Origin: Mycoplana rhizolycopersici
GTDB taxonomy: Bacteria; Pseudomonadota; Alphaproteobacteria; Rhizobiales; Rhizobiaceae
NCBI RefSeq assembly: GCF_013378445.1
Contig: NZ_JABXYK010000013.1
Coordinates: 88,359-152,358 of the forward strand
DNA length: 64,000 nt
Direction: 5' to 3'
The number at the start of each line of letters is the position of its first letter. Within the stretch, counting starts at the first letter, position 1. The notes below the pieces were generated by a model, which was not told where the DNA came from, ran no database searches, and saw nothing but the letters and a program-made list of their open reading frames with translations. Below, in pieces: positions 51,027 to 59,905 of the stretch. The position numbers were made by a program, and so were the translations under genes.

Positions 51027-52046
51027 ATGAAGCGTTTTCTTATCGGCACCACGGTCGCGATCGTTGCGGCCATCGGTCTTGCGGGCACGGCGTTCGCGCA
51101 GGAATTTACCTTCCGCTTCCAGTCGTCTGATCCGGCTGGCAATCCCAATTTCGAATATCAGAAAGGCTGGACCGACCTCGTTGCCGAGCGCTCCGGCGGC
51201 AAGGTGAAGATCGAGCTTCTGCCGGTCGGCTCGGTCGTCGAATATAACGAGACGCTCGACGCCGTCGCGGGCGGCATCCTGGATGGCCAGATTTGCGACT
51301 CGTCCTATTGGGCCGGCAAGGATCCGGCTTTCGGCCTGATCTCGAACCCGGTCGGTGCCTGGTCCGATCCCTCGCAGATGATCGACTTCGTCGAAAACGG
51401 CGGCGGCAAGGAGCTCATGCAGGAGTTGCTCGGCTCCTACGGCCTGCACTTCATCGGCGTCTCGACGCCGGGCCTCGAATCCTTCGTCTCGCGTGTGCCG
51501 CTTGACGGGGTCGATGACCTGAAGGGCCTCAAGCTGCGCGCACCGGAAGGCCCGATCGCCAACGTCTTCGCGGCGGCCGGCGCAGCACCCGTCAACCTGC
51601 CGTCCTCGGAAGTCTACACGTCAATCGACAAGGGTGTCGTCGACGCGGCCGACTATTCGGTCTTTTCCGTAAACCAGGCGCAGGGCCTGAACGGCGTGGC
51701 GAAGCATCCGGTCTATCCCGGCTTCCACTCGCTGCCGCTCGTCGAAGTGTCGATGAACAAGGCCAAGTGGGACGCTCTGCCTGAGGACACCAAGAAGATG
51801 CTTGAGGAAACCGTCAAGGAATTCCAGCAGACGCAGATCAATGGTCTGAAAGCGGCCGACCAGAAGGCTGTCGAGGAAGCCAAGGCGGAGGGTTCGATCA
51901 CTATTCACGACTGGTCTGCGGAGGAGCGCGCCAAGTTCCGGAAGCTCGGCGTGGCGGAATGGGAGAACATCGCGGATCGTTCGCCGATGGCGCAGAAGGT
52001 GTTCGATACGCTGACGACGTATCTCAAGGGCAAGGGAATGCTCTGA
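51027..52046 (+). CDS. dctP: TRAP transporter periplasmic binding protein DctP
   Basis: Protein of 339 aa from ATG at 51027 (GGGAGGATT upstream). Signal peptide 1-24 ends AFAQ. Family blocks are FTFRFQSSDPAGNPNFEYQ, RVPLDGVDDLKGLKLRAPEG (carrying the carboxylate-binding Arg) and LPSSEVYTSIDKGVVDA. It binds an organic or sugar acid for DctQM. The neighbouring enzymes favour a sugar acid. Confidence 0.92.
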   Translation: MKRFLIGTTVAIVAAIGLAGTAFAQEFTFRFQSSDPAGNPNFEYQKGWTDLVAERSGGKVKIELLPVGSVVEYNETLDAVAGGILDGQICDSSYWAGKDPAFGLISNPVGAWSDPSQMIDFVENGGGKELMQELLGSYGLHFIGVSTPGLESFVSRVPLDGVDDLKGLKLRAPEGPIANVFAAAGAAPVNLPSSEVYTSIDKGVVDAADYSVFSVNQAQGLNGVAKHPVYPGFHSLPLVEVSMNKAKWDALPEDTKKMLEETVKEFQQTQINGLKAADQKAVEEAKAEGSITIHDWSAEERAKFRKLGVAEWENIADRSPMAQKVFDTLTTYLKGKGML

Positions 52047-52058
52047 TCGCAAATCCAT

Positions 52059-52086
52059 GCGGCGGCTCGTCGGGGCCGCCGCTTTT
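52059..52086 (+). terminator. Intrinsic-terminator-like hairpin between dctP and dctQ
   Basis: GCGGCGGC (52059-52066), loop TCGTCGGG, GCCGCCGC (52075-52082), then TTTT (52083-52086). It begins 13 bases after the dctP stop. Partial termination here would keep the binding protein in excess over the membrane subunits. Confidence 0.65.
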
Positions 52087-52108
52087 CTCGTGCCAAAGGG
52101 AGAGGGGC

Positions 52109-52684
52109 ATGATAAAGGAAAATCCGGAAGCCGTCGCGGTCGAGGCCGTGATCGGCAATGTGATCGCGACCGCCGTTCCAGAAGCCGGTCTTCTCGGGCG
52201 CATCGTCGACAAGACAGGGTATGTCTTCGCCATCGGCATCGTCGCGGCGGCCTTCATTCTTCTGACGGAAGTGTTCCTGCGCTACCTGTTCAACGCGCCC
52301 ACCATCTGGGCGCACGAGACGACAGTCTTTCTTTGCGGCATCTCCTTCATCTTCGGCGGGCTCTACTGCACCTGCCGTAACACGCATATCCGCGTGGTGC
52401 TGCTTTACGATCATTTCCCCCCCCGGGTGCGCCGCATCGCAGATATCCTGATCTCGCTTGTAAGCGCCCTTGCGAGCGGTTTCTTCGCCTATGCCGCCTA
52501 CCATATGGTCGAGCGGGCGGTGGTGACACCCTCGGGAGAGATACGGCTGGAAACCACCGGCAGCGCCTGGAGCCCGCCAACGCCCGCGCTGGTCAAGATA
52601 TTCATCCTCGTGGTGATGATCCTGCTCGTCGTTCAGTTTCTGATACTCGCCGTCAACTATGCCAAGCGTGGCGCAACGGACTGA
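52109..52684 (+). CDS. dctQ: TRAP transporter small membrane subunit DctQ
   Basis: Protein of 191 aa from ATG at 52109 (AGAGGGG upstream). Four membrane segments with TEVFLRYLFNAPTIWAHETT, the DctQ signature, and NTHIRVVLLYDHFP after the second segment. It bridges DctP and DctM in the inner membrane. The N-terminal 30 residues are polar and longer than usual. Confidence 0.9.
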   Translation: MIKENPEAVAVEAVIGNVIATAVPEAGLLGRIVDKTGYVFAIGIVAAAFILLTEVFLRYLFNAPTIWAHETTVFLCGISFIFGGLYCTCRNTHIRVVLLYDHFPPRVRRIADILISLVSALASGFFAYAAYHMVERAVVTPSGEIRLETTGSAWSPPTPALVKIFILVVMILLVVQFLILAVNYAKRGATD

Positions 52685-52687
52685 TCG

Positions 52688-54019
52688 ATGACCGATTTTA
52701 TGGATTTCAGCATCAATTTACAGGCGCTCGGCATCGGCTGGGGCACTGTCCTCATGTTCGTGATGATGGTCGCGCTGCTGCTTTCCGGCATGCCGCTCGC
52801 TTTCGTCACCCTGCTCGTCGCTCTCATCTTCGCGCTCGGCTGGTTCGGCCCGATGTCGATTCCGCTCATCACGAGCCGCGTATATTCCTTCGTGATGAAC
52901 TTCGTGTTCGTCTCCGTACCGATGTTTGTGCTCATGGCGGCGATCCTCGACCGCTCCGGCATTGCCCGCGATCTCTTCGACGCGATGAAGCTCTTCGCCG
53001 GCCGCATTCGTGGCGGCGTCGCCGTGCAGACCGTCTTTGTCTCGGTAATCCTCGCCGCCATGAGCGGAATCATCGGCGGCGAGATCGTGCTGCTCGGCCT
53101 CATCGCGCTGCCGCAGATGCTCCGGCTCGGCTATGACCGCAACCTGGCGATCGGCGTTGTCTGCGCAGGCGGTTCGCTCGGCACGATGATCCCGCCTTCC
53201 ATCGTCCTCATCATCTACGGCCTGACGGCGAACGTCTCCATCGGTGAACTTTTCACCGCAGCCTTCCTGCCGGGCTTCATGCTAGCGATGTTCTATGTCG
53301 CCTACATCCTGGTGCGTGCCTATTTTACACCCGGCATCGTGCCGCCGGTTGATACGACGCCGATTCCCAGGGAAGAAAAACTTCGCCTTCTCAAGGGGCT
53401 CGCGCTGCCCATTCTGGTGGTTTTCGTCGTTCTTGGTTCGATCTACGCGGGGATCGCTTCCGTGACGGAGGCCTCCGCCATCGGCGTTGGCGGCGTCATC
53501 GTCTCGACCATCCTGCGCGGTGAATTCTCCTATGCCCTATTGCGCGATGCGGCCATGCAGACGCTCTCCACCGTCGGCATGATCGTCTGGATCGGCATCG
53601 GCGCGACGGCGATTGTCGGCGTCTATAACCTGATGGGCGGCGTGAACTTTGTATCCGGCATGATCACCGGAATTTCCGAAAATCCCACCGTGATTGTGCT
53701 CGTGATGATGCTGATCCTGTTCGTGCTCGGCGCCTTTCTCGACTGGGTCGGGATCGCACTGCTCACGATGCCGATCTTCGTGCCGATCATCAAGTCGCTC
53801 GGCATGGATCCAGTCTGGTTCGGCGTTCTCTTCTGCATGAACATGCAGGTGTCGTTCCTTTCGCCGCCCTTCGGCCCGGCCGCTTTCTATCTGAAATCGG
53901 TAGCCCCTCCCGGCATTACGCTCGGCATCATCTTCAAGGCGCTGGTGCCCTTCATCATGCTCCAGATTCTGGCCGTCGCGTTGCTTCTCTTCTTCCCGGG
54001 CATTACCGGACGCTGGTAG
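52688..54019 (+). CDS. dctM: TRAP transporter large permease DctM
   Basis: Protein of 443 aa with about 12 membrane segments. Blocks are LLLSGMPLAFVTLLVALIF, SVPMFVLMAAILDRSGIARD, GGSLGTMIPPSIVLIIYG and SFLSPPFGPAAFYLKSV. It uses a sodium gradient to import substrate delivered by DctP. It starts three bases after dctQ. Confidence 0.93.
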   Translation: MTDFMDFSINLQALGIGWGTVLMFVMMVALLLSGMPLAFVTLLVALIFALGWFGPMSIPLITSRVYSFVMNFVFVSVPMFVLMAAILDRSGIARDLFDAMKLFAGRIRGGVAVQTVFVSVILAAMSGIIGGEIVLLGLIALPQMLRLGYDRNLAIGVVCAGGSLGTMIPPSIVLIIYGLTANVSIGELFTAAFLPGFMLAMFYVAYILVRAYFTPGIVPPVDTTPIPREEKLRLLKGLALPILVVFVVLGSIYAGIASVTEASAIGVGGVIVSTILRGEFSYALLRDAAMQTLSTVGMIVWIGIGATAIVGVYNLMGGVNFVSGMITGISENPTVIVLVMMLILFVLGAFLDWVGIALLTMPIFVPIIKSLGMDPVWFGVLFCMNMQVSFLSPPFGPAAFYLKSVAPPGITLGIIFKALVPFIMLQILAVALLLFFPGITGRW

Positions 54020-54129
54020 GGGGGCGACCCGCCGTCGCCCCGCTCTTTGGCATCGGCCGCGAATGGAGCTGTTTCTTTGCCTTCCGGCTGGACGTCACCG
54101 CGCTGTCGCCGCACGAGCTGGGGGAGGGG

Positions 54130-54327
54130 CTGCATCATCGATAAAGCTATCGCGGAACGCCACACGGCCTTGATCAAATAGACGAGCGAGTAGTCGAAGT
54201 AAGTTCCGGCATGCCGAACGCGGGCGGTTGCGACGCCCAGAACAGGCATTCTAAGTTCTCCTCGCGCCAACTCCATGACGTTTTCGACTTCCATCGCAGT
54301 GATCGTCGAAAGCACTAGCGAAAGCCC
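54130..54327 (-). pseudogene. Possible remnant of a GntR/HutC regulator (UTRA domain end)
   Basis: In the 365-base gap between dctM and the RND pump, the minus strand encodes VENVMELARGELRMPVLGV, then ATARVRHAGTYFDYSLVYL and IKAVWRSAIAL. The pattern matches the end of a UTRA ligand domain (ExAxLL.P.G.PVL.v.R...d..G.pveyS...YradrwrF). There is no upstream HTH and no stop at the family position. It may be a decayed former regulator. Nothing else but the hairpin at 54340 is seen in the gap. Confidence 0.35.
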
Positions 54328-54339
54328 TTGAATGAAATA

Positions 54340-54363
54340 CGGCCCCGGCGCATGCCGGGGCCG
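54340..54363 (-). terminator. Strong stem-loop after the RND pump gene
   Basis: CGGCCCCGGC (54340-54349), loop GCAT, GCCGGGGCCG (54354-54363): a perfect ten-pair stem. On the minus strand it is followed by GTATTTCATT. It lies 22 bases past the RND stop and probably ends that operon, and can also end dctM transcription from the other side. Confidence 0.65.
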
Positions 54364-54384
54364 CTTGTCCACACGGCGGACGAC

Positions 54385-57300
54385 CTATTCCGCCGGCGCA
54401 GCATGCGCCGTGACCGTTGCCTCTCCATGCTGAACCAATGGGCGATTGCCCGTCAGCTTGCGGACCAGCACGTAGAACACCGGCGTCATGAAAATGCCGA
54501 AGAAGGTGACGCCGATCATGCCGGAAAAGACGGCGATACCCATGGCGGCACGCATTTCTGCCCCGGCACCGGTCGAGGTGACGAGCGGCACGACGCCCAT
54601 GATGAAGGCGGCCGAGGTCATCAGGATCGGGCGAAGACGCAGGCGGCTTGCCTCGATCGCTGCCTGAACCGGCGAACGTCCGTCGAATTCGAGTTCGCGG
54701 GCGAATTCGACGATCAGGATCGCGTTCTTTGCCGAGAGACCCACAAGGACGATGAGGCCGATCTGGGTGAAGATGTTGTTGTCTCCCCCCGTAAGCCACA
54801 CGCCGGTCAGCGCCGCAAAGACACCCATCGGCACGATCATGATGATCGCCAGCGGCAGGGTCAGGCTCTCATACTGGGCGGCCAGCACGAGATAGACCAG
54901 AAGCAGCGCCAACGGGAAGACCAGGAAGCCGGACGAGCCCGCAAGGATCTGCTGATAGGTCAGGTCCGTCCACTCGAAGCCAATGCCCTTGGGCAAGGTA
55001 TCAGCCGCGATGCGCTCGATCGCCGCCTGCGCCTGGCCGGACGAAAAGCCCGGCGCCGGACCGCCATTGATGTCGGCGGCAAGGAAGCCGTTATAACGCG
55101 TAGTGCGTTCCGGTCCCGTCGTCTCCTCAACCTTGAGCAGTGTCGAGAGCGGGATCATTTCGCCCGTCTGCGAACGAACCTTTAGCGCGCCGATATCCTC
55201 CGCCCTTGCGCGGAACTTCGCATCCGCCTGGACACGCACGCTGTAGGTGCGGCCAAAGGCGTTGAAGTCGTTGACGTAGAGCGAACCGAGATAGATCTGC
55301 AACGTATCGAAGACATCGGTCACCGAGACACCGAGCTGTTCGGCCTTCTCGCGGTCGAGGTCGGCATAGAGTTGCGGCACATTGATCTGGAAGCTCGAGA
55401 ACAGGCCGGCCAGTTCCGGTGTCTGATAGGCTTGTGCCAGGAAGCCCTTCGTCGCTTCATCCAGCGCCTGATAGCCAAGCCCAGCCCTGTCCTCGATCTG
55501 CAGCTTGAAGCCGCCGGTCGTGCCGAGACCCTGCACGGGCGGCGGCGGGAACATGGCGATGAAGGCATCCTGAATGGCACCGAACTTCTGGTTCAGCTGC
55601 ATGGCGATGGCGCCGGCGGAAAGTTCCGGCGTCGTGCGCTCTTCGAACGGGGCAAGCCCGACGAAGACGATGCCGGCATTCGAGCCGTTGGTAAAGCCGT
55701 TGATCGACAGGCCGGGGAAGGCGATGGCGTGCTCGACGCCCGGCTGCGCCAGCGTGATCTCGCTCATGCGCTGGATGACATCCTCGGTGCGGTCGAGCGT
55801 GGCGGCGTCCGGAAGCTGGGCGAAACCGATCAGATACTGCTTGTCCTGCGCCGGCACGAAGCCGCCGGGAACCGCCTGGAACAGCTGGTAAGTGCCGCCG
55901 GCCAGAACCAGATAGACCAGCATGACAAGGCTCTTTCGCGACAGGATCCTGCCGACGCCCTTGCCATAGGCGTTGGAGCTTGCACCGAAGAACCGGTTGA
56001 AGCCGCGGAAGAACCAGCCGAAAGCGCGATCCATGAAGCGTGTCAGCCAGTCCTTCGGCGCATGATGATCCTTAAGCAACAGGGCCGAAAGCGCTGGCGA
56101 CAAAGTGAGCGAGTTGATCGCCGAGATCACCGTCGAGATGGCGATGGTGAGCGCGAACTGGCGGTAGAACTGGCCGGAAAGGCCGGTGATGAAGGCGAGC
56201 GGCACGAAGACCGCCACCAGCACCAGCGCGATCGCGATGATCGGGCCGGAAACTTCGCGCATGGCCTGATAGGTCGCCTCGCGCGGAGACAGCCCGTTTT
56301 CGATATTGCGCTCGACGTTTTCCACAACGACGATGGCGTCATCGACGACGATACCGATCGCTAGAACCAATCCGAAGAGACTGAGCGCATTGATCGAGAA
56401 GCCGAACACGTACATCACCGCAAAAGTCCCGATGATCGAGACCGGAACGGCGAGCAGCGGAATGATCGAGGCGCGCCATGTCTGCAGGAACAGGATGACG
56501 ACGAGAACGACGAGTGCGATGGCTTCCAGCAACGTGTGGACCACCTTCTCGATCGAGGCGCGCACGAACTGGGTCGTGTCATAGACGATATCGTAGCGAA
56601 CGCCTTCCGGCATGGCGAGCTGCAGCTCGTCCATGGTCGCCTGGACCTGGTCGGAAATCTCGATGGCGTTGGAACCCGGCGCCTGGAAGACCGGGATGGC
56701 GACCGCCGCCTTGTTGTCGAGCAGAGAACGCAGCGAATAATCGGCAGCGCCAAGCTCGATGCGGGCGACATCGTGCAGGCGGGTGATCGCGCCGTTTTCA
56801 CCGCTCTTCACGATGATGCGGCCAAACTCTTCCGGCGACTGAAGCCGACCCTGCGCGTTGACGGAGAGCTGCAGGTCGATGCCGGAGACGCTCGGCGAAG
56901 CGCCGATCACGCCGGCTGCGGCCTGGACGTTCTGCTGGCGGATGGCGGCGACGACGTCGCTAGCTGCCAGCCCCCGCTCGGCAGCCTTCTGCGGGTCGAT
57001 CCAGATGCGCATCGAATAATCGCCGGAGCCGAAGATCTGCACCTGGCCGACACCGTCGATACGCGCCAGCCGGTCCTTGATGTTGAGAACGGCATAGTTG
57101 CGCAGATAGGTGATGTCGTATCGGTCGTCCGGCGAGCTCAGATGGATCACCATCATCAGGTCCGGCGAGCTCTTGACCGTCGTGACGCCCAGCGTGCGCA
57201 CTTCCGCCGGCAGGCGCGGCTCAGCCTGGCTCACGCGGTTCTGCACCAGCTGCTGCGCCTTGTCCGGGTCTGTCCCGAGAGCGAAGGTGACGGTCAACGT

Positions 57301-57570
57301 CATGACGCCATCGGCCGTCGCCTGGCTGGACATATAAAGCATGTCCTCGACGCCGTTGATCGATTCTTCGAGCGGCGTTGCCACCGTCTCGGCGATGACC
57401 TTCGGGTTTGCGCCGGGATACTGCGCCCGCACGACGACGGAGGGCGGAACGACTTCGGGATATTCCGAAATCGGAAGTGATCGCATGCCGATCAGGCCGG
57501 CGATGACGATCAGCAGCGACAGGACACCGGCAAAGACCGGGCGGTCGACGAAAAATCGTGAAACATTCAT
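54385..57570 (-). CDS. RND efflux pump inner-membrane transporter (HAE1, AcrB/MexB type)
   Basis: Protein of 1061 aa, the normal length of the HAE1 family. Start VSRFFVDRPVFAGVLSLLIVIAG; the proton-relay Asp pair lies in IGIVVDDAIVVVENVER; GFVPAQDKQYLIGFAQLPDA opens the second periplasmic part and VGLSAKNAILIVEFARE the second half of the membrane domain. It exports drugs or toxic metabolites by proton antiport. It follows its membrane-fusion partner by 125 bases. No outer-membrane (TolC) gene is in the window. Confidence 0.93.
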   Translation of the reverse strand: MNVSRFFVDRPVFAGVLSLLIVIAGLIGMRSLPISEYPEVVPPSVVVRAQYPGANPKVIAETVATPLEESINGVEDMLYMSSQATADGVMTLTVTFALGTDPDKAQQLVQNRVSQAEPRLPAEVRTLGVTTVKSSPDLMMVIHLSSPDDRYDITYLRNYAVLNIKDRLARIDGVGQVQIFGSGDYSMRIWIDPQKAAERGLAASDVVAAIRQQNVQAAAGVIGASPSVSGIDLQLSVNAQGRLQSPEEFGRIIVKSGENGAITRLHDVARIELGAADYSLRSLLDNKAAVAIPVFQAPGSNAIEISDQVQATMDELQLAMPEGVRYDIVYDTTQFVRASIEKVVHTLLEAIALVVLVVILFLQTWRASIIPLLAVPVSIIGTFAVMYVFGFSINALSLFGLVLAIGIVVDDAIVVVENVERNIENGLSPREATYQAMREVSGPIIAIALVLVAVFVPLAFITGLSGQFYRQFALTIAISTVISAINSLTLSPALSALLLKDHHAPKDWLTRFMDRAFGWFFRGFNRFFGASSNAYGKGVGRILSRKSLVMLVYLVLAGGTYQLFQAVPGGFVPAQDKQYLIGFAQLPDAATLDRTEDVIQRMSEITLAQPGVEHAIAFPGLSINGFTNGSNAGIVFVGLAPFEERTTPELSAGAIAMQLNQKFGAIQDAFIAMFPPPPVQGLGTTGGFKLQIEDRAGLGYQALDEATKGFLAQAYQTPELAGLFSSFQINVPQLYADLDREKAEQLGVSVTDVFDTLQIYLGSLYVNDFNAFGRTYSVRVQADAKFRARAEDIGALKVRSQTGEMIPLSTLLKVEETTGPERTTRYNGFLAADINGGPAPGFSSGQAQAAIERIAADTLPKGIGFEWTDLTYQQILAGSSGFLVFPLALLLVYLVLAAQYESLTLPLAIIMIVPMGVFAALTGVWLTGGDNNIFTQIGLIVLVGLSAKNAILIVEFARELEFDGRSPVQAAIEASRLRLRPILMTSAAFIMGVVPLVTSTGAGAEMRAAMGIAVFSGMIGVTFFGIFMTPVFYVLVRKLTGNRPLVQHGEATVTAHAAPAE

Positions 57571-57665
57571 GGCGGCACCCTCTCCAAAGGGCTGAAAACT
57601 GGACGAGTTGTCCGGAGCCTGCGGCCGGAGGCCGAAAGCACGGGTTCATACGACAGGAAACTGAG

Positions 57666-57687
57666 GCCGGCGGAGGAGCCCGCCGGC
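57666..57687 (-). promoter_or_regulatory. Stem-loop between membrane-fusion and RND genes
   Basis: GCCGGCGG (57666-57673), loop AGGAGC, CCGCCGGC (57680-57687). It lies just after the membrane-fusion gene stop in the 125-base gap before the pump gene; no T-run follows on the minus strand. Probably an mRNA processing or stability element. Confidence 0.4.
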
Positions 57688-57695
57688 GATATCGA

Positions 57696-58889
57696 TTACT
57701 GGGCGGCCGCGACTTCCGTCTGCGGATCGACCACGACACCGGGGCGGACACGCTGCAGTCCGTTGACGACGATACGGTCGCCGGCCGTCAGACCCTTTTC
57801 GACGATACGCTGGCCATCGACCGAGGCACCGAGCTGAACTTGGCGATAGTTCACCGTGTTCTTGTCATCGACGACAAAGACGAACTTCTTGTCCTGATCG
57901 GTGCCCAGAGCACGTTCGCTGATCATCAGGCGCTTTTCCGCCTTCGGTTCGCCCATGCGGATACGCACGAACTGACCGGGGATAAGGCGGTTGCCGGGGT
58001 TTTCGAAAACGGCGCGGACGCGAATGGTGCCGCTTGCGGCATCGACCTCGTTGTCGATCAGCTGCAACTTGCCCTTCAGCGGCGTGCCCTCATCGCTCAG
58101 CGTCCCGATCTGAACCGGCACCTGCTCGATGGCCGGCAGCGCGCCGGAATTTTCAGGAAGCTGCGCCAGCGTGCGGGCGATGAGTTCCTCGTTGGCATTA
58201 AAGCTCGCATAGATTTCGCCGGAGGAAACCAGCGTCGTCAGCGGGGTCGTGCCGGAGCCGGCGGCGACGAGGTTGCCCTCGGTGATCTCCAGCCTGCCGA
58301 CGCGGCCATCGATCGGCGCGCGGATTTCGGTATAGCCGAGATTGAGCTTCGCCGTGGTAAGCGCCGCTTCGGCGGCCCTGACATTGGCGACGGCCTCGTT
58401 GCGGGTGCTCTGGCGCTGGGTGAAATCGCTGTCCGAGATGATGTTCTTGGCGATCAGCTTTTCCCCACGGACAAGCTCGGTATCGGCGAGCTCCAGCCGG
58501 GAACGGGCCGACGCGAGCAGACTTTCGGCCTGCGCGACGGCGGCTTCATAGGGCGCTGGATCGATCTTCACCAATAGGTCGTTGGCTTTGACCAGTGCAC
58601 CTTCCCGGAAGTGAACCGACTGGATTTCACCGGCAACGCGCGAACGGATTTCGACGCGGTCGATGGCTTCGAGCCGGCCGGAAAAATCCTGCCAGGTGGA
58701 AACATCGCGCGGTTCGACGGCCGCCACTGTGACAGGCACGGCGGGAGCCTCGGCAGTCGGGGTTGCCGCGGCAGCGGGGGTGACATTGGCCCCCGGGATA
58801 TAATCGAAATGGAATGCCACGGCTGAAATGGACGCAGCAACGCCCAGGCCGGCGCCCCACAGGGCCCAGCGTCTCTTGTTCGACGACAT
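57696..58889 (-). CDS. RND efflux membrane-fusion protein (AcrA/MexA type)
   Basis: Protein of 397 aa. Residues 7-28 form an N-terminal membrane anchor without a lipobox Cys. IRSRVAGEIQSVHFREGALVKANDLLVKIDP is the first lipoyl half (given as its consensus blocks AGEI..VhFREG..VK..d.L..ID), then a coiled-coil hairpin and IRAPIDGRVGRLEITEG the second lipoyl half. It links the pump to an outer-membrane channel. It starts 37 bases downstream of the alpha/beta hydrolase-like gene on the same strand. Confidence 0.92.
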   Translation of the reverse strand: MSSNKRRWALWGAGLGVAASISAVAFHFDYIPGANVTPAAAATPTAEAPAVPVTVAAVEPRDVSTWQDFSGRLEAIDRVEIRSRVAGEIQSVHFREGALVKANDLLVKIDPAPYEAAVAQAESLLASARSRLELADTELVRGEKLIAKNIISDSDFTQRQSTRNEAVANVRAAEAALTTAKLNLGYTEIRAPIDGRVGRLEITEGNLVAAGSGTTPLTTLVSSGEIYASFNANEELIARTLAQLPENSGALPAIEQVPVQIGTLSDEGTPLKGKLQLIDNEVDAASGTIRVRAVFENPGNRLIPGQFVRIRMGEPKAEKRLMISERALGTDQDKKFVFVVDDKNTVNYRQVQLGASVDGQRIVEKGLTAGDRIVVNGLQRVRPGVVVDPQTEVAAAQ

Positions 58890-58925
58890 CGGTATCTCCT
58901 TACGGTCCTAGGCCGGACCTTTTTC

Positions 58926-59816
58926 TCAGAAACAGAAAGTCCTGTTTTCCAGTCCCTCTACAAAATTCTCAAATTCGGTACGGAGTTCGGCCGGCGGAAC
59001 ACAGTCCGCCGTCGCCTCCGCATCGTATATCTGCGTCCAGCCCTGGCAGGCTGGAAGCACCCGGTTGCGAACTCTCACCCCGGCCGCCATCAGACGCGCC
59101 GCATAGTCGGCGGCCTCGTCGCGCAGCGGGTCGTCCTGCGATGTCAGGATCAGTGCGGGAGCCACACCTGACAGTCGCGAACAATGGCTGGGCGCGGCAT
59201 AGGGATGGCAATATCCCCCGCCGGAGCCGAGATAATGGCTCCAGCCCTCCGTCCAGCGGTCACGCATGCCGGTTTCCTGCGCCTCGCGGAAGGAAACCGT
59301 CGCCATCAGCGGGTCGATGAGCGGCGACAGCAGGATCTGCCCGTCGATCTCATTCGGCATCTGATCGCGTGCCTTAAGCGCCACGCCTGCCGCCACATTG
59401 CCACCGGCCTCTTCGCCGGCAACGAGCAGCAGCGACCGGCGGCCGCCATAGGCCTTGCGTTTTGCGCTCAGACAACGCAGCGCGGCAAAGGCGAATTCAA
59501 GAGCCTTCGGAAAGACGTTCTCCGAAGGCCCGGCATAGTCCGCCTCGATGACGACAGCGCCGGAACTCGCAAAAGCCCGTGCGATCGGACTTTCTTCATC
59601 CCGGCCCTTGTCGAGAAAGGCACCGCCGCCGAAATAAAGAACGACCGGCGCTTTCTTGCTCTCGTTCGAGCCATCATAGATCCGGAAGGGCATGGTACGC
59701 TTGTTGGCGCCATCCACTTCCATCTCTTTCCATTCGCTGCCCATTGCCTGGCCTTTCGCATGCAACACACTGTCCGAAACGGATGGGTGCACGCTTTCAC
59801 TTGGTTTAGATATCAT
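58926..59816 (-). CDS. Alpha/beta hydrolase-fold protein of the HSL type lacking catalytic residues
   Basis: Protein of 296 aa from ATG at 59816 (a frame to 59885 runs through the palindromic promoter). The fold is that of the hormone-sensitive-lipase class: the HGGG oxyanion motif is replaced by FGGG (62-65), the GDSAGG elbow is GEEAGG (134-139, Glu136 for Ser), and the HGF/HxF region at the end reads CQGW (257-260, Gln258 for His). The Asp in SQDDPLRDE remains. All nucleophile chemistry should be lost. A ligand-binding or sensory role beside the efflux pump is possible. It is divergent from a LysR gene. Confidence 0.75.
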   Translation of the reverse strand: MISKPSESVHPSVSDSVLHAKGQAMGSEWKEMEVDGANKRTMPFRIYDGSNESKKAPVVLYFGGGAFLDKGRDEESPIARAFASSGAVVIEADYAGPSENVFPKALEFAFAALRCLSAKRKAYGGRRSLLLVAGEEAGGNVAAGVALKARDQMPNEIDGQILLSPLIDPLMATVSFREAQETGMRDRWTEGWSHYLGSGGGYCHPYAAPSHCSRLSGVAPALILTSQDDPLRDEAADYAARLMAAGVRVRNRVLPACQGWTQIYDAEATADCVPPAELRTEFENFVEGLENRTFCF

Positions 59817-59858
59817 TATTCCACTAGCCTTGGATAAGGGCTGAAATTTGGGTATCAC

Positions 59859-59876
59859 TATTCGAAATTTCGAATA
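59859..59876. promoter_or_regulatory. Palindromic operator in the LysR/hydrolase divergent promoter
   Basis: TATTCGAAATTTCGAATA is a perfect 18-base palindrome in an AT-rich patch, 30 bases upstream of the LysR start and 43 bases upstream of the hydrolase-like start. It fits the T-n11-A geometry of LysR-type sites and is the likely control point of the efflux operon. Confidence 0.65.
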
Positions 59877-59905
59877 ATAACGCATCGCAACAAAAGAGGT
59901 GCATT

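Noticed and set aside
54328..55185. Plus-strand frame of 285 codons opposite the RND pump gene
   Set aside because: Rich in His, Arg and Asp repeats typical of antisense shadows; no ribosome site or homology.
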